A stretch of 64,000 bases of DNA. Origin: Erythrobacter aurantius (GTDB lineage Bacteria > Pseudomonadota > Alphaproteobacteria > Sphingomonadales > Sphingomonadaceae). The stretch covers positions 2,566,001 through 2,630,000 of the forward strand of contig NZ_CP090949.1 of assembly GCF_023823125.1 (NCBI RefSeq), read 5' to 3'. Position 1 is the stretch's first letter, and each line of letters opens with the position of its first letter. A program made the translations under genes and the position numbers. Of this stretch, positions 52,649 to 61,764 are shown piece by piece. The notes beneath the pieces are model-generated. The model was given only the letters and a program-made list of their open reading frames with translations. It was not told the origin of the DNA and made no database searches.

Positions 52649-53038
52649 ATGCCCCTCCACCTAACCAAGATCGCGTTTGGCGCAACAAGTTATGCCGATA
52701 TCGAAAGCTGGTACGCGGGCGGCCGCGCGCCGTTTCTGACGACCAAGTACCGGCCGACCAAATGGGAACAATGCATCGGCGGGTCGCTGTACTGGATCCA
52801 CCAGCACAGCATCGTCGCGCGTTCGGTGATCAAGGGGTTTTCCCAGACCGACGCCGGGCGCTGGCGGATCGAGCTGGAACCTGAACTGATCCGGGTGCAA
52901 CCCCGCCCCAAGCGCGCGCATCAGGGCTGGCGCTACCTGAAAGGTGAGCCTCCGCGCGACCTGGCAGAGGGTGAAGACATCGGCGACGCGCTGCCGGGGA
53001 AACTTGCGGCAAAGCTGGAGAAGCTGGGGCTGGTCTAG
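52649..53038 (+). CDS. DUF1489 family protein
   Basis: A 129-residue alphaproteobacterial protein with the conserved starts LTKIAFGATSYADIESWYAG, GGSLYWIHQHSIVARS and QGWRYLKGEPPRDL. Function unknown; no catalytic motif is visible. It follows mgtE by 59 bp and converges with cytochrome b561. Confidence 0.88.
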   Translation: MPLHLTKIAFGATSYADIESWYAGGRAPFLTTKYRPTKWEQCIGGSLYWIHQHSIVARSVIKGFSQTDAGRWRIELEPELIRVQPRPKRAHQGWRYLKGEPPRDLAEGEDIGDALPGKLAAKLEKLGLV

Positions 53039-53042
53039 GCGC

Positions 53043-53714
53043 CTAGGTCAGCGGCGGCGCGCCAGCGTAAATCCACAAGGGCAGCGCGACAGCGATTGTC
53101 AGCGCGATCAGGAACCTGCCGGTCGAGGGCGCGGAATTGCCTTTCGTCCCCGCGGCCTTCTCGCCCTTGCCCGTCACCATTGCCCCGACAAGGTTCTGCA
53201 TCAGCGCGCCCGCATAGATCGCAACCGCCGCGATATGCAGGCCGATCATCGCGAACACGACATAGACGAACCATTCGTGCGTTTCGGTGAGCGCATCGGC
53301 TGTCCCGACGCTGACGAGGCTGTTGAGCGGCCCTGTCGCCCCGTCATAGGGATCGCCTGCGAACAGGCCCATGACGATCTGCACCAGCGGCAGCGTGAGC
53401 AGGCCCAGCACCGCCAGCGCGCCCAGCGGGTTGTGCCCGATTTCACGCTGATGGTCATGGTCGCCCTTGAAATAGGCGAGCAGATGCTTCGGCCCTTTCA
53501 CGAATGTGGCGAAACGCGCGGTGTCGGTGCCGAGAAATCCCCAAAGCAGGCGGAAGATGACCAGGCCCAGCAGCACGTGGCCCAGTCGCATGTGCCAGCC
53601 CCATGCCGAATTTTCGGCAGTGAGCCACATCGCGGGGAGGATCAGGACGAAAGACCAGTGCACGACGCGCACCGGCCAGTCCCAGATCGCTACCGGCTCG
53701 GTCTTGGTGGCCAT
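53043..53714 (-). CDS. Cytochrome b561 domain protein
   Basis: A 223-residue membrane protein with four helices carrying haem-ligand His residues in VRVVHWSFV, HMRLGHVLLG, THEWFVYVV and IGLHIAAVA, typical of the bacterial b561/Ni-hydrogenase b-type. The start is ATG 53714; the earlier frame overlaps the cytochrome c' gene. It begins 19 bp after that gene's stop codon, so the two form an electron-transfer pair between quinone and c-type haem. Confidence 0.9.
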   Translation of the reverse strand: MATKTEPVAIWDWPVRVVHWSFVLILPAMWLTAENSAWGWHMRLGHVLLGLVIFRLLWGFLGTDTARFATFVKGPKHLLAYFKGDHDHQREIGHNPLGALAVLGLLTLPLVQIVMGLFAGDPYDGATGPLNSLVSVGTADALTETHEWFVYVVFAMIGLHIAAVAIYAGALMQNLVGAMVTGKGEKAAGTKGNSAPSTGRFLIALTIAVALPLWIYAGAPPLT

Positions 53715-53733
53715 GCGCCGGGCCCCGATCCGA

Positions 53734-54231
53734 TCAATCGTCGTCGAGGCGGAAGCTGTCGTGGCAGTTCTTGCACGAACCACCCAGCGCCTTGACCTGC
53801 TCGCCAACCGCAGCGGCATCGCCCGCCTTGGCCAGCTCAACCATCTTGGCGCTTTCCTCGATCAGCTTTTGCGTCGCGGCTTCGAATTCCTCGGGCTTTT
53901 CCCAGATCGTTGCCAAAGCTTCGGTGTCATAACCGGCTTCGACGCTGGTGCCTTCAGGGAACAGGCCGGAAATGCGCTGCGCGCGCTCGTTGATGTCGAT
54001 TGCAGCCGCTTCGATTGCGGCCATGTCGGCATCGCCTTCCAACTGGGTGCGGATCACCTTGAAGCTGTCGCTGATCGCTTCGAAATTGTCGTGGCGTTCC
54101 TTGATCTCCGCCGGAACCCCACCCGCAGGGGCCGCTTCGGTCGGAGCATCGGCGGCCTCGCCTCCGCAAGCGGCCAGCAGCATGGCGGGCGCGGCGATGG
54201 CGATCAGTCGAAGGTTGGCAGTGCGGATCAT
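53734..54231 (-). CDS. Cytochrome c'-type lipoprotein
   Basis: A 165-residue precursor. LLAAC (Cys near 22) is a lipobox, so it is membrane-tethered instead of soluble. The mature four-helix protein ends with CKNCHDSFR, the single C-terminal haem motif of cytochrome c' (PF01322). Cytochromes c' bind NO or CO, or shuttle electrons. Paired with cytochrome b561 just downstream. Confidence 0.92.
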   Translation of the reverse strand: MIRTANLRLIAIAAPAMLLAACGGEAADAPTEAAPAGGVPAEIKERHDNFEAISDSFKVIRTQLEGDADMAAIEAAAIDINERAQRISGLFPEGTSVEAGYDTEALATIWEKPEEFEAATQKLIEESAKMVELAKAGDAAAVGEQVKALGGSCKNCHDSFRLDDD

Positions 54232-54313
54232 CGGTTCGGCTCCTGAATGGCGTTGGGGGGAATATATCGTTCAGTTCCGGTAACTTGAACCCCGCAATTT
54301 GGCGAAGGTTCCA

Positions 54314-55189
54314 TCAACCCTTTGGCGGGCGCGGGATCAGCGCCGGGGTGTTGCGGCGGTATTCCTGATAGGCCGGATCATCGCCCCAGCGTTCCTTTGC
54401 CTGCTTGTCCTGAAGGTTGATACCGCTCACCTTCGTCAGCAGCAGGGTGACGAAGATCGGGGAAATCACCACCAGCCACGACAGGCCCGAAAGCACCGGG
54501 ATCGCGATGATCAGAATGCCCGTCCACAGGGTGATTTCACCGAAATAGTTGGGATGGCGCGACCAGCGCCACAGGCCGGTGTCGATGAATTTGCCCTTGT
54601 TCGCGGGATCGGCCTTGAACTTGCTTTTCTGCGCGTCGGCCACCGCTTCGAAGGTGATGCCCAGAAGCCAGACCGCCGCGCCGATCCAGAAGAACGCGCC
54701 AATCGGCTGCGGATCGGGCGAAGTGATCGCCACCAGCGCGGCCGAAGCCGTCAGGATCACCCACAGCCCTTGCAGCGTCCATGCGACCAGAAAGCGCGAG
54801 GGATTGACCTTGATCTTCTCGAAACGGCTGTCGGTTCCGCCCATCGCGTGGATACGGATGAACAGGAAACTGCCCAGCCGCACGCACCAGATTGCCACCA
54901 TCGCCGCCAGCACGATGGCGCGCGTGTCGAGCGAACCCAGCGCAGTGATCGCCGCCCAGCAGGCAAAGGCGGTGACGGTCAGATAGGTGATCGCGCCGGT
55001 GGTGTCATAGAACTTGTCCGACTTGGCGATGGCCGAAGGGATGAACACCAGCCAGTTCACGACCATGGCGATGACCGTGCACAGGAAGAAAGCGGAATAG
55101 CCCGCCACCTGCACGCTGTCCCATCCCGCCGCCGTGCCAAAGGCGAATGCAATGATGGTCACGACGATGAATACGATAATGCTTTGCAT
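54314..55189 (-). CDS. DUF1295 (steroid 5-alpha-reductase-like) membrane protein
   Basis: A 291-residue protein with about seven helices. The C-terminal region GKFIDTGLWRWSRHPNYFGEITLW and RWGDDPAYQEYRRNTPALIP is diagnostic of DUF1295, related to steroid 5-alpha reductases and isoprenylcysteine methyltransferases. Substrate unknown, probably a lipid. Lies between the cytochrome pair and the frnE-nudC operon, on the same strand. Confidence 0.9.
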   Translation of the reverse strand: MQSIIVFIVVTIIAFAFGTAAGWDSVQVAGYSAFFLCTVIAMVVNWLVFIPSAIAKSDKFYDTTGAITYLTVTAFACWAAITALGSLDTRAIVLAAMVAIWCVRLGSFLFIRIHAMGGTDSRFEKIKVNPSRFLVAWTLQGLWVILTASAALVAITSPDPQPIGAFFWIGAAVWLLGITFEAVADAQKSKFKADPANKGKFIDTGLWRWSRHPNYFGEITLWTGILIIAIPVLSGLSWLVVISPIFVTLLLTKVSGINLQDKQAKERWGDDPAYQEYRRNTPALIPRPPKG

Positions 55190-55210
55190 GATGCCCCCGT
55201 TGCGGCGCGT

Positions 55211-55900
55211 CTAGCCCCCTGCGGCCGCGTTGCTCTTTTCAACCACTCTACGCAGCACGTTGACATAGGTTTCCGGCCCTTGCGCGCCGGGGACCAGGAA
55301 TTTCCCGTTGATGATCATCGCCGGAACGCCGGAGATGTTCATATCCCACGCCTGCCGCTCCTCTGCGATCACCCGCGCTTCGAGCGCTTCGTCGTCCAAT
55401 GCCGCCTTGGCCGCTTCGCGGTGCAGGCCGACGCCGGCGGCGATGTCGAGCAGCACTTCGCGTTGGTTCAAGGGCTTGCGGTGGTTGAAATGCGCTTCGA
55501 ACAGGGCGAGCTTCAACTGCGTCTGCACCTGCGGCCCGGCTTCCTCCAGCGCAAAGCCCAGCAGCTTGTGGCAATCGCGGGTGTTCCACATCATCGCCGG
55601 GGGCGCCTCCCCCTCGCCTTCATATGCTAGCGAAACCCCTGCGCTTTCGGCAATCGCTTTCATCTGGCCGCGCACTTTCGCGCCCTCTTCGGCGGAGCGG
55701 CCATATTTGCGCTGCAGATGTTCTTCCTGCCCCTCGCCCTCGGCGGGCATGTCGGGATTGAGTTCGAACGGGCGCCAGCGCACCTGCGCCGCGATCTCGC
55801 CGTCGAGAGCCTCCAGCGCCTTGGTCAGCTGGCCGTATCCGATCGCGCACCACGGGCACATGACGTCGGAATAGATGTCGATGGTAAGTGTCTGTGTCAT
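55211..55900 (-). CDS. FrnE-type DsbA-fold oxidoreductase
   Basis: A 229-residue cytoplasmic protein with no signal peptide. IDIYSDVMCPWCAIGYGQL carries the CPWC site; ISGVPAMIINGKFLVPGAQ is the cis-Pro region. FrnE proteins are oxidoreductases of disulfides or polyketides. ATG 55900 overlaps the nudC stop as ATGA, so it is translationally coupled to nudC. The role in this operon is unknown; thiol protection or isomerase work is likely. Confidence 0.9.
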   Translation of the reverse strand: MTQTLTIDIYSDVMCPWCAIGYGQLTKALEALDGEIAAQVRWRPFELNPDMPAEGEGQEEHLQRKYGRSAEEGAKVRGQMKAIAESAGVSLAYEGEGEAPPAMMWNTRDCHKLLGFALEEAGPQVQTQLKLALFEAHFNHRKPLNQREVLLDIAAGVGLHREAAKAALDDEALEARVIAEERQAWDMNISGVPAMIINGKFLVPGAQGPETYVNVLRRVVEKSNAAAGG

Positions 55901-56796
55901 CGGTCTAGCCACCATGCGATAAGGTGATGGGCGATCGCGAATTTCTGCGGGAAGATCAGTTGGTCATTGCCGCCCGGCCCTGCCGCCCGCGCCTCTTCCA
56001 ATTCCTCGCGGGTAAACCAGCGCGCATCGTCGAGCTCGGTCCGGTCGATATCGAGCTGATCGCTATCAGCAACCGAATAGCAGCCGATCATCAACTGGCT
56101 GGGGAACGGCCATGGCTGGCTGGAGATGTACTGGACATCGCGCACGCGCACCCCGGCCTCTTCCTCGACTTCGCGCGCGACGGCTTCCTCGATTGTCTCG
56201 CCCGGCTCCACGAACCCGGCCAGTGCCGAATACATCCGCGGCGGAAAGCGCGGCTGGCGGCCCAGCAGCAGCCTGCCCTCGTGCTCTACCAGCATGATCG
56301 TGACAGGATCGGTGCGCGGGAAATGCTGCGCACCGCAGCCCCCTTCATCGGGAAGGCAATTGCGCTGCCAGCCGCCCTTGGCGATGCGCGTACGCGAACC
56401 GCATTGGGCGCAGAACTGATGGCGGGCGTGCCAGTCGACCAGCGATTTCGCCCCGCCATAGATCGCCAGGTCCTCCGGCTGGAGCATCTGCATCACCTGC
56501 CATGCGCGCGGCATCGCCGGGCTGGTCGATCCGGCAGGAGGAACTGGCGCGAAATGCGCCTTGTCATCGAGCATGCCCAGAAACACCAGCTCGGCATCCT
56601 CGGGGACATCGGCGAGCGTTTGCCACAAGAGCCGCCCGTCATCGTCGAATTCGGGCAACAGCCCGTCGAGATTGAGCACCCGGGCACGCCAGTTCATCAG
56701 ATTGCCGAGCGCCTGCGGGTCCATGCGGATATTGTCCGCACGGTCTATCGGCGAACCGGCAAAGGCGATGGGTTCGGATTGGGCGGGATTGCTCAT
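55897..56796 (-). CDS. nudC: NAD(+) diphosphatase / decapping NudC
   Basis: A 299-residue Nudix hydrolase. It has a zinc ribbon (FCAQCG...CLPDEGGCG) and the Nudix box (GFVEPGETIEEAVAREVEEEAGV) followed by the NADH-specific SQPWPFPSQLM array. It cleaves NADH or removes NAD caps from RNA. Coupled at both ends: start overlaps the upstream hydrolase stop by one base, stop overlaps frnE by four. Confidence 0.95.
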   Translation of the reverse strand: MSNPAQSEPIAFAGSPIDRADNIRMDPQALGNLMNWRARVLNLDGLLPEFDDDGRLLWQTLADVPEDAELVFLGMLDDKAHFAPVPPAGSTSPAMPRAWQVMQMLQPEDLAIYGGAKSLVDWHARHQFCAQCGSRTRIAKGGWQRNCLPDEGGCGAQHFPRTDPVTIMLVEHEGRLLLGRQPRFPPRMYSALAGFVEPGETIEEAVAREVEEEAGVRVRDVQYISSQPWPFPSQLMIGCYSVADSDQLDIDRTELDDARWFTREELEEARAAGPGGNDQLIFPQKFAIAHHLIAWWLDR

Positions 56797-58124
56797 CAGG
56801 CGGCGTGGCGCGAATGATCCTGCTGACGCATGGCGGCAAGATCAGCCTCCAGCGCGGCGAGATATTCGTCGCGGATCGGATAGGCGTCGCTCGGCATGTA
56901 TTGCGTCCACAGCGCGGTGCGCAGGCCGAGGTTGAAATCGACAGCGCCCAGCGTACCCGCCGCGCCGCCCCAGCCGAATGTGCCGTTGACGCTGCGCCCG
57001 CCTGCGCCATGCCCCTGCCCGACCATCCACGATCCGGTGAGATCGACAGTGCCTGGGATCAGGTCCGACGTGCCGACGCGCACCGCCTGTTCGCTCATCA
57101 CCCGCTCGCCATCAAGCTCGCCAAAGCCCAGCAGCATGCGCAGGAAACGGTCGTAATCCTTGGGGCTTGAGACAAGACCGCCGCCACCCGAAGGCACCTT
57201 GGGCGGGTCGAGATAGATCGAGTTCGACGCCGGATCGAGCGGAAGGACAGTGCCAAAGGCAATGCCGTAATTGTCGGTCAGCCGGGTCTTTTCGCTTTCG
57301 GGAACGGTCATCCATGTGCTCTCCATCCCCAGCGGATCGAAGAGGCGCGCTTTCAGGAATGCCTCGAACTCCATGCCCGAGACAACTTCGATCACGCGGC
57401 CAAGCAGGTCGATGCTGTTCGAATAGCTCCACTTGGTTGCCGGCTGGTACATCAGCGGCAAGGTGGCAAGGCGATCCGCCCAGACTTCCAGACCGGGCGC
57501 GGGAACCGGGTTGGGAACGCCGGGAATGGGCGTGCGGCTGACACGGCCGCCGACGATCCCGTTTTCGACATAGGCATCGAGCAGCGGCCCCTTGGACACG
57601 ATGGTGTAGCCGATGCCCGCAGTGTGCGTGAGCAATTGCCGGATGGTGATCGGGCGTTCTGCCGGGACGGTATCCTCCAGCGGGCCTTCGGGATCGACCA
57701 GAACCTGCATGTCGCGGAATGCGGGCATGATTTCATGCAGCGGCGTGTCCAGCCCGATCAGCCCGTCGTCGATCAGCATCATCGTCGCCATGCCGGTGAT
57801 GGGCTTTGACATCGAATAGATGCGGTACAGCGTGTCTTCGTTCACTTCGACGCTGCTGTTCAGCCCCAGGGTGCCGCCGCCGACGGTGTGCGCCATGTCG
57901 TTCTGGCCCCAACCAAAGGTGAGGAGCATGTTGGCGACCTTGCGCTCATCAAGATAACGTTTTGCGAGCGCAGCGACATTCGGCCATGCCTCGCTTACAT
58001 CATGGGCCAGCAGGCCCCGCCCGAACGGCAGCGTGGCCAGCGCCGCACCTGCGGCGGCGTATGCGCCTGTGCGAAACAGCGCGCGGCGCGACAGATCGGC
58101 AGGTGTGGAGATGCTGATGGACAT
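56796..58124 (-). CDS. Serine hydrolase of the beta-lactamase (class C/EstB) family
   Basis: A 442-residue precursor. The N-terminus SRRALFR with a following hydrophobic stretch looks like a Tat signal peptide. The SxxK motif is S104-M-S-K107, and YSN (in KWSYSNSIDLL) gives the Tyr-Asn pair; no KTG is obvious, replaced by GHGAGGRS-type sequence. Such proteins are esterases, DD-peptidases or transesterases instead of true beta-lactamases. Stop overlaps the nudC start by one base. Confidence 0.9.
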   Translation of the reverse strand: MSISISTPADLSRRALFRTGAYAAAGAALATLPFGRGLLAHDVSEAWPNVAALAKRYLDERKVANMLLTFGWGQNDMAHTVGGGTLGLNSSVEVNEDTLYRIYSMSKPITGMATMMLIDDGLIGLDTPLHEIMPAFRDMQVLVDPEGPLEDTVPAERPITIRQLLTHTAGIGYTIVSKGPLLDAYVENGIVGGRVSRTPIPGVPNPVPAPGLEVWADRLATLPLMYQPATKWSYSNSIDLLGRVIEVVSGMEFEAFLKARLFDPLGMESTWMTVPESEKTRLTDNYGIAFGTVLPLDPASNSIYLDPPKVPSGGGGLVSSPKDYDRFLRMLLGFGELDGERVMSEQAVRVGTSDLIPGTVDLTGSWMVGQGHGAGGRSVNGTFGWGGAAGTLGAVDFNLGLRTALWTQYMPSDAYPIRDEYLAALEADLAAMRQQDHSRHAA

Positions 58125-58243
58125 GATTTCTCTCTCTAGAGGGGGGACTCGGTTGACGCCTGTGTGATCGACCCGACGCGAAGCGTCAATCGGGTGGTTA
58201 AAAGAGACTTGAATCGCCCGACTGTTTTACCCATATAACACAC

Positions 58244-58465
58244 ATGGGAAATCTACTCGCATACATCTTCGGGCTTGTGTCGCTCGTCATCGTCATCCCT
58301 TCGACCATCCCGTTTCTGGGCTGGGGCAACTGGCTGGCGCTGCCGCTGATCGTGGTCGGCATCATCTTCGGCGCATTGTCGTCGAGTGATGGCGGGCGCA
58401 ACTTCTGCCTGATCGTGTTCCTGATCGCGGTCGTGCGCCTCTCGATTGGCGGCGGCTTGATCTAA
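58244..58465 (+). CDS. Small two-to-three-helix membrane protein, unknown
   Basis: A 73-residue hydrophobic protein: LLAYIFGLVSLVIVIPSTIPFLGWGNWLALP, a second span VVGIIFGALSS, and a third from FCLIVFLIAVVRLSIGGGL. The WGNWLALP turn and a short SSSDGGRN loop resemble a conserved sphingomonad membrane protein of unknown function. No Shine-Dalgarno; a TATAAC box lies just 4 bp before ATG. Stop codon overlaps the mutY stop by 4 bp, tail to tail. Confidence 0.75.
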   Translation: MGNLLAYIFGLVSLVIVIPSTIPFLGWGNWLALPLIVVGIIFGALSSSDGGRNFCLIVFLIAVVRLSIGGGLI

Positions 58466-59499
58466 CGCTCCGCCAACGCCAGCCGCGCAGCCTTGGCGAA
58501 AAGGGTCGGCAGACCGGCGTCCCCGATCCGGTCGAGCGGCCACCACTCGCCCTCGCCCGGCGGAGTATCCTGCGTGGCAATCCGCACCACCGAAAGCGTC
58601 AGATGCGCATGGGTGAAGGTGTGCCGCACCGCGCCAAGAGCCTGCGGTTCTCCGCTGACGGGTGCTGATCCGGAACCATCACCCTGCGCGCTCCACCCGT
58701 CATCAGGCAGCGCGCGCATACCGCCCAACATGCCTTCACCCGGCCTTGTGACTATCCAGACGCGTTCATCGCGCTCGATCCAATAGGCTGTGCCCACGCG
58801 TTCGGGTTTGGCCTTTTTCGGCGGCTTGAGCGGCAGGCGCTCCGGCTCTCCCGCCTTGCGACCTTCGCACATGGCCGAAAGCGGACACAGCAGGCAGCGC
58901 GGCGCCTTGGTGGTGCAGACCTGTGAACCGAGGTCCATCATTGCCTGCGCGAAATCCCCCGCGCGGCTCTCGGGAGTGATTTCCCCGGCCCGTTCGCGAA
59001 TGGGCTTGCGCGCGGCGGGCAGCGGTTCTTCGATTGCGAACAGCCTTGCCACCACCCGTTCGACATTGGCATCGACCACCACCGCCCGCCGGCCAAAACC
59101 GATCGCGGCAATCGCCGCGGCGGTGTAGGCGCCCAGCCCCGGCAGTTCGCGCAAATCCGCTTCGGTATCGGGAAAGCCGCCGCGCCGCGCCACTTCGCGC
59201 GCACACTTCACCAGATTGCGGGCGCGCGAATAATACCCCAGCCCCGCCCACGCCGCCATGACCTCGTCATCGCTCGCCTGCGCAAGATCGAACACCGTGG
59301 GCCAACGGGCGGTGAATTTCTCGAAATAGGGTTTCACCGCGGCCACGGTCGTCTGTTGCAGCATCACTTCGGACAGCCACACGCGATAGGGCCACGCGGG
59401 ATCATTCGGTGGCGACGCGCCGGGGGGATTGCGCCACGGCAGAGCGCGGGCGTGGCTGTCATACCACTGGAGAAGCAGATCGGAGATGCTGGCAGTCAC
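58462..59499 (-). CDS. mutY: A/G-specific adenine DNA glycosylase
   Basis: A 345-residue base-excision enzyme removing A opposite 8-oxoG. It has the catalytic-helix motif SEVMLQQTT, the HhH with ELPGLGAYTAAAIAAIGFG, the Asp in VVDANVERVVARL, and the four-Cys Fe-S cluster CTTKAPRCLLCPLSAMC. The C-terminal Nudix-like domain (residues 220-345) reads 8-oxoG. GTG 59499 fits the family start; the frame's earlier ATG 59553 adds an Arg-rich segment. Divergent from dciA with only about 14 bp between start codons. Confidence 0.95.
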   Translation of the reverse strand: MTASISDLLLQWYDSHARALPWRNPPGASPPNDPAWPYRVWLSEVMLQQTTVAAVKPYFEKFTARWPTVFDLAQASDDEVMAAWAGLGYYSRARNLVKCAREVARRGGFPDTEADLRELPGLGAYTAAAIAAIGFGRRAVVVDANVERVVARLFAIEEPLPAARKPIRERAGEITPESRAGDFAQAMMDLGSQVCTTKAPRCLLCPLSAMCEGRKAGEPERLPLKPPKKAKPERVGTAYWIERDERVWIVTRPGEGMLGGMRALPDDGWSAQGDGSGSAPVSGEPQALGAVRHTFTHAHLTLSVVRIATQDTPPGEGEWWPLDRIGDAGLPTLFAKAARLALAER

Positions 59500-59513
59500 G
59501 CCGCGCCTATGGC

Positions 59514-60080
59514 ATGGGTCGCGGCGAAATGGGAAGCGACAGCGAAAAACCATCCGGCAAGAGCCGCCCGCGCAAGACGGCCAAACCTTATGAGAGGCCG
59601 CGTGGGACGGGTGCGAAGGCGATTGGCGATCTCATGCCCGAAATCGGCCGCACCGCGTTTCGCCGTTTCGGCTTCGTGCAAAGCTCTGTCGTCACCCGCT
59701 GGCCCGAAATCGTCGGCCCCACCCATGCCCGCGTCTGCGCGCCCGAAGCGATCCGGTTTCCTCCCGGCGAGAAATCCGACGGCATATTGCAACTGGTCGT
59801 CAGCCCGGCGCATGCCCCGCTGATCCAGCAGGTGATCCCGGAAATCATGGAGCGGGTGAACCGCTTTTTCGGCTACAAGGCGGTGGCTCGGGTGAAGATC
59901 CGGCAAGGTGCGGTTAAGCCGCCCAATGCTGAAGAACGCCCCAAACCGCCGCCCTCGCTCAAGCCGATCCCTATGGAACTCGGCGATTCCTTGCGCGATA
60001 TCGGCGATCCGGAGCTGCGCACGGTGTTGGAATCGCTCGCGCGCAGCCTTGGGGAACAGGAAAAGAAGGACGAGAATTGA
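59514..60080 (+). CDS. DUF721 / DciA family protein
   Basis: About 188 residues from ATG 59514 (or 59529). A basic Lys/Arg/Pro N-terminal tail is followed by the DUF721 KH-like fold (IGRTAFRRFGFVQSSVVTRWPEIVG; GILQLVVSPAHAPLIQQVIPEIMERVNRFFGY). DciA loads or assists the replicative helicase DnaB in bacteria lacking DnaC. The start is uncertain; neither site has a clear Shine-Dalgarno. A downstream thiol-disulfide gene follows with the stop near its start. Confidence 0.85.
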   Translation: MGRGEMGSDSEKPSGKSRPRKTAKPYERPRGTGAKAIGDLMPEIGRTAFRRFGFVQSSVVTRWPEIVGPTHARVCAPEAIRFPPGEKSDGILQLVVSPAHAPLIQQVIPEIMERVNRFFGYKAVARVKIRQGAVKPPNAEERPKPPPSLKPIPMELGDSLRDIGDPELRTVLESLARSLGEQEKKDEN

Positions 60081-60082
60081 AG

Positions 60083-60850
60083 ATGAAGTTCTGGGGTTTC
60101 CTTGCCGCGGCAAGCATGATCGCGATCCCCGCAGCGGCGCAGCAAACCGCTCTGGAGGGGGCGAGCAACGGCCAGACCGAGCTTTCCAACCCCGGCAGCG
60201 CCTTTGTCGGTGATGGCCGCCGCGCGACCTGGCACGCCAATGTCGAACGCACCGAGCGCGGTTTCCGCATCGGCAGGCCCGATGCCGATGCCGCCCTGAT
60301 CGAATTCATCAGCTACACCTGCGGCCATTGCGCGGCCTTCACCCGCGAAGGCGAAGGCGCGCTTGATCTGGCGCTGCTCGCACCCGGCCACATGACGGTG
60401 GAGGTGCGGCCCGTGATCCGCAACGCCATCGATCTGACCGTTTCGATGCTGGTGCAGTGCGGTGGGACTGAGGATTTCAAGGACCGGCACCGCATGTACA
60501 TGACCCGGCAGGCCGATTGGCTGGGCAAGGCACAGAACGCCCCGCAATCGCAGCAGGCGCTGTGGGCTCGCGGAGACAAGGCGGCGCGCGCCAGCATGGC
60601 CAGCGCGCTCGACCTTGACGACATGCTTGCCGAACGCGGCGTGTCTCGGGTCGATATCAACACCTGTCTTGCCGATGATGCGGCGGCGCTGGCGCTGATC
60701 CGCAACGGCAATGCCGACCGCGCCGAATTCGCGGTGGCGGGCACCCCCAGCTTCGCGCTCGACGGACAATTGCTCACCAATGTCCACAATTGGGCCGCGC
60801 TCTACCCGGTGCTTGCCGAACGCTTCCGCCCCGGAAATACGCAGGAATAG
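60083..60850 (+). CDS. Periplasmic DsbA-like thiol-disulfide protein 1
   Basis: A 255-residue precursor with a signal peptide cut after AAAQQ (residue 21). The DsbA fold holds the CGHC active site in FISYTCGHCAAFT and the cis-Pro region VAGTPSFALDGQ. ATG 60083 is preferred to TTG 60077, which overlaps the dciA stop. Its CxxC and lack of dimer domain fit DsbA-type oxidases or ScsB-like partners. A second homologue with the same layout follows, 146 bp downstream. Confidence 0.9.
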   Translation: MKFWGFLAAASMIAIPAAAQQTALEGASNGQTELSNPGSAFVGDGRRATWHANVERTERGFRIGRPDADAALIEFISYTCGHCAAFTREGEGALDLALLAPGHMTVEVRPVIRNAIDLTVSMLVQCGGTEDFKDRHRMYMTRQADWLGKAQNAPQSQQALWARGDKAARASMASALDLDDMLAERGVSRVDINTCLADDAAALALIRNGNADRAEFAVAGTPSFALDGQLLTNVHNWAALYPVLAERFRPGNTQE

Positions 60851-60996
60851 GCTTGAGACAGAAGGCCCGCGCTGTATCGTGACCTGACGATTCTCACATC
60901 AATCCCCGCGTTTTGCACAAGCGCTTTGCCCGGCGCCTTCCGATAGCCGGGTGTCTGCGTATAGTCTTTCAGCTTCGACCAAAGGATTCCTTGGAC

Positions 60997-61743
60997 ATGA
61001 AACCGACCCGCAACCTCTTCAAATTCTCGCTCGCGGCTCCGCTTGCGCTGGCACTGGCAGCCTGCGGCGGGGAAGAAGGCGATGTCGAAAGCGGCGATGC
61101 GATTGCCGCCATCCCTGCGCCTGACGGCACCAATTGGGGCGATACCGTCACCGTCAGCGAACAGGATGGCTATGTGCTGGGCAATCCCGAAGCACCGCTG
61201 AAGCTGGTCGAATACGCCTCGCACACCTGCGGCGCCTGCGCGAATTTCGCGATGACGGGCAAGCCGGGGATCAAGGAATATGTCGCCACCGGCATCGTCA
61301 GCTTCGAACAGCGCAATCTGGTGCGCGACCCGATCGACCTGACCATCGCGACGCTGGTGCGTTGCGGGCAGAAGGAACAGATGCAGGTGCTGTCCGATCA
61401 GGCATGGCAGAACCTCGAACAGACCTTTGCCGCGGTGAACCAGAACGGCGCCGCCTACGAAGCCGCCGGCAACATGCCGCTCGAACAGCGTTTCGTGCAG
61501 ATTGCGCAGGCAGCCGGACTGATCGAATTCTTCGCCGCCCGCGGGCTTTCCGCCGATCAGCAGCGCGCCTGCCTTGCCGATGCCGAGAAAATCGAGGCCA
61601 TCGCCAACAATTCCTCCGCTCAGGCAGAGGAACTGGGCATCAACGCCACACCCACCTTCCTGCTCAACGATCGCAAGCTCGACGTGAACACCTGGAAGGA
61701 TATCGAACCCTTGCTGCAACGCGCCGGCGCGCGGCAGGAATAA
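60997..61743 (+). CDS. Lipidated DsbA-like thiol-disulfide protein 2
   Basis: A 248-residue precursor with lipobox LAAC (Cys near 23), so lipid-anchored, an acidic linker, then a DsbA fold with CGAC in YASHTCGACANFA and the cis-Pro segment INATPTFLLND. It is a paralogue of the upstream protein in fold and order but with a different active-site dipeptide and an anchor. AAAGGA lies about 10 bases before ATG 60997. It ends 21 bp before smc. Confidence 0.9.
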   Translation: MKPTRNLFKFSLAAPLALALAACGGEEGDVESGDAIAAIPAPDGTNWGDTVTVSEQDGYVLGNPEAPLKLVEYASHTCGACANFAMTGKPGIKEYVATGIVSFEQRNLVRDPIDLTIATLVRCGQKEQMQVLSDQAWQNLEQTFAAVNQNGAAYEAAGNMPLEQRFVQIAQAAGLIEFFAARGLSADQQRACLADAEKIEAIANNSSAQAEELGINATPTFLLNDRKLDVNTWKDIEPLLQRAGARQE

Positions 61744-61764
61744 GGCGGGACACGCGGCACACCC

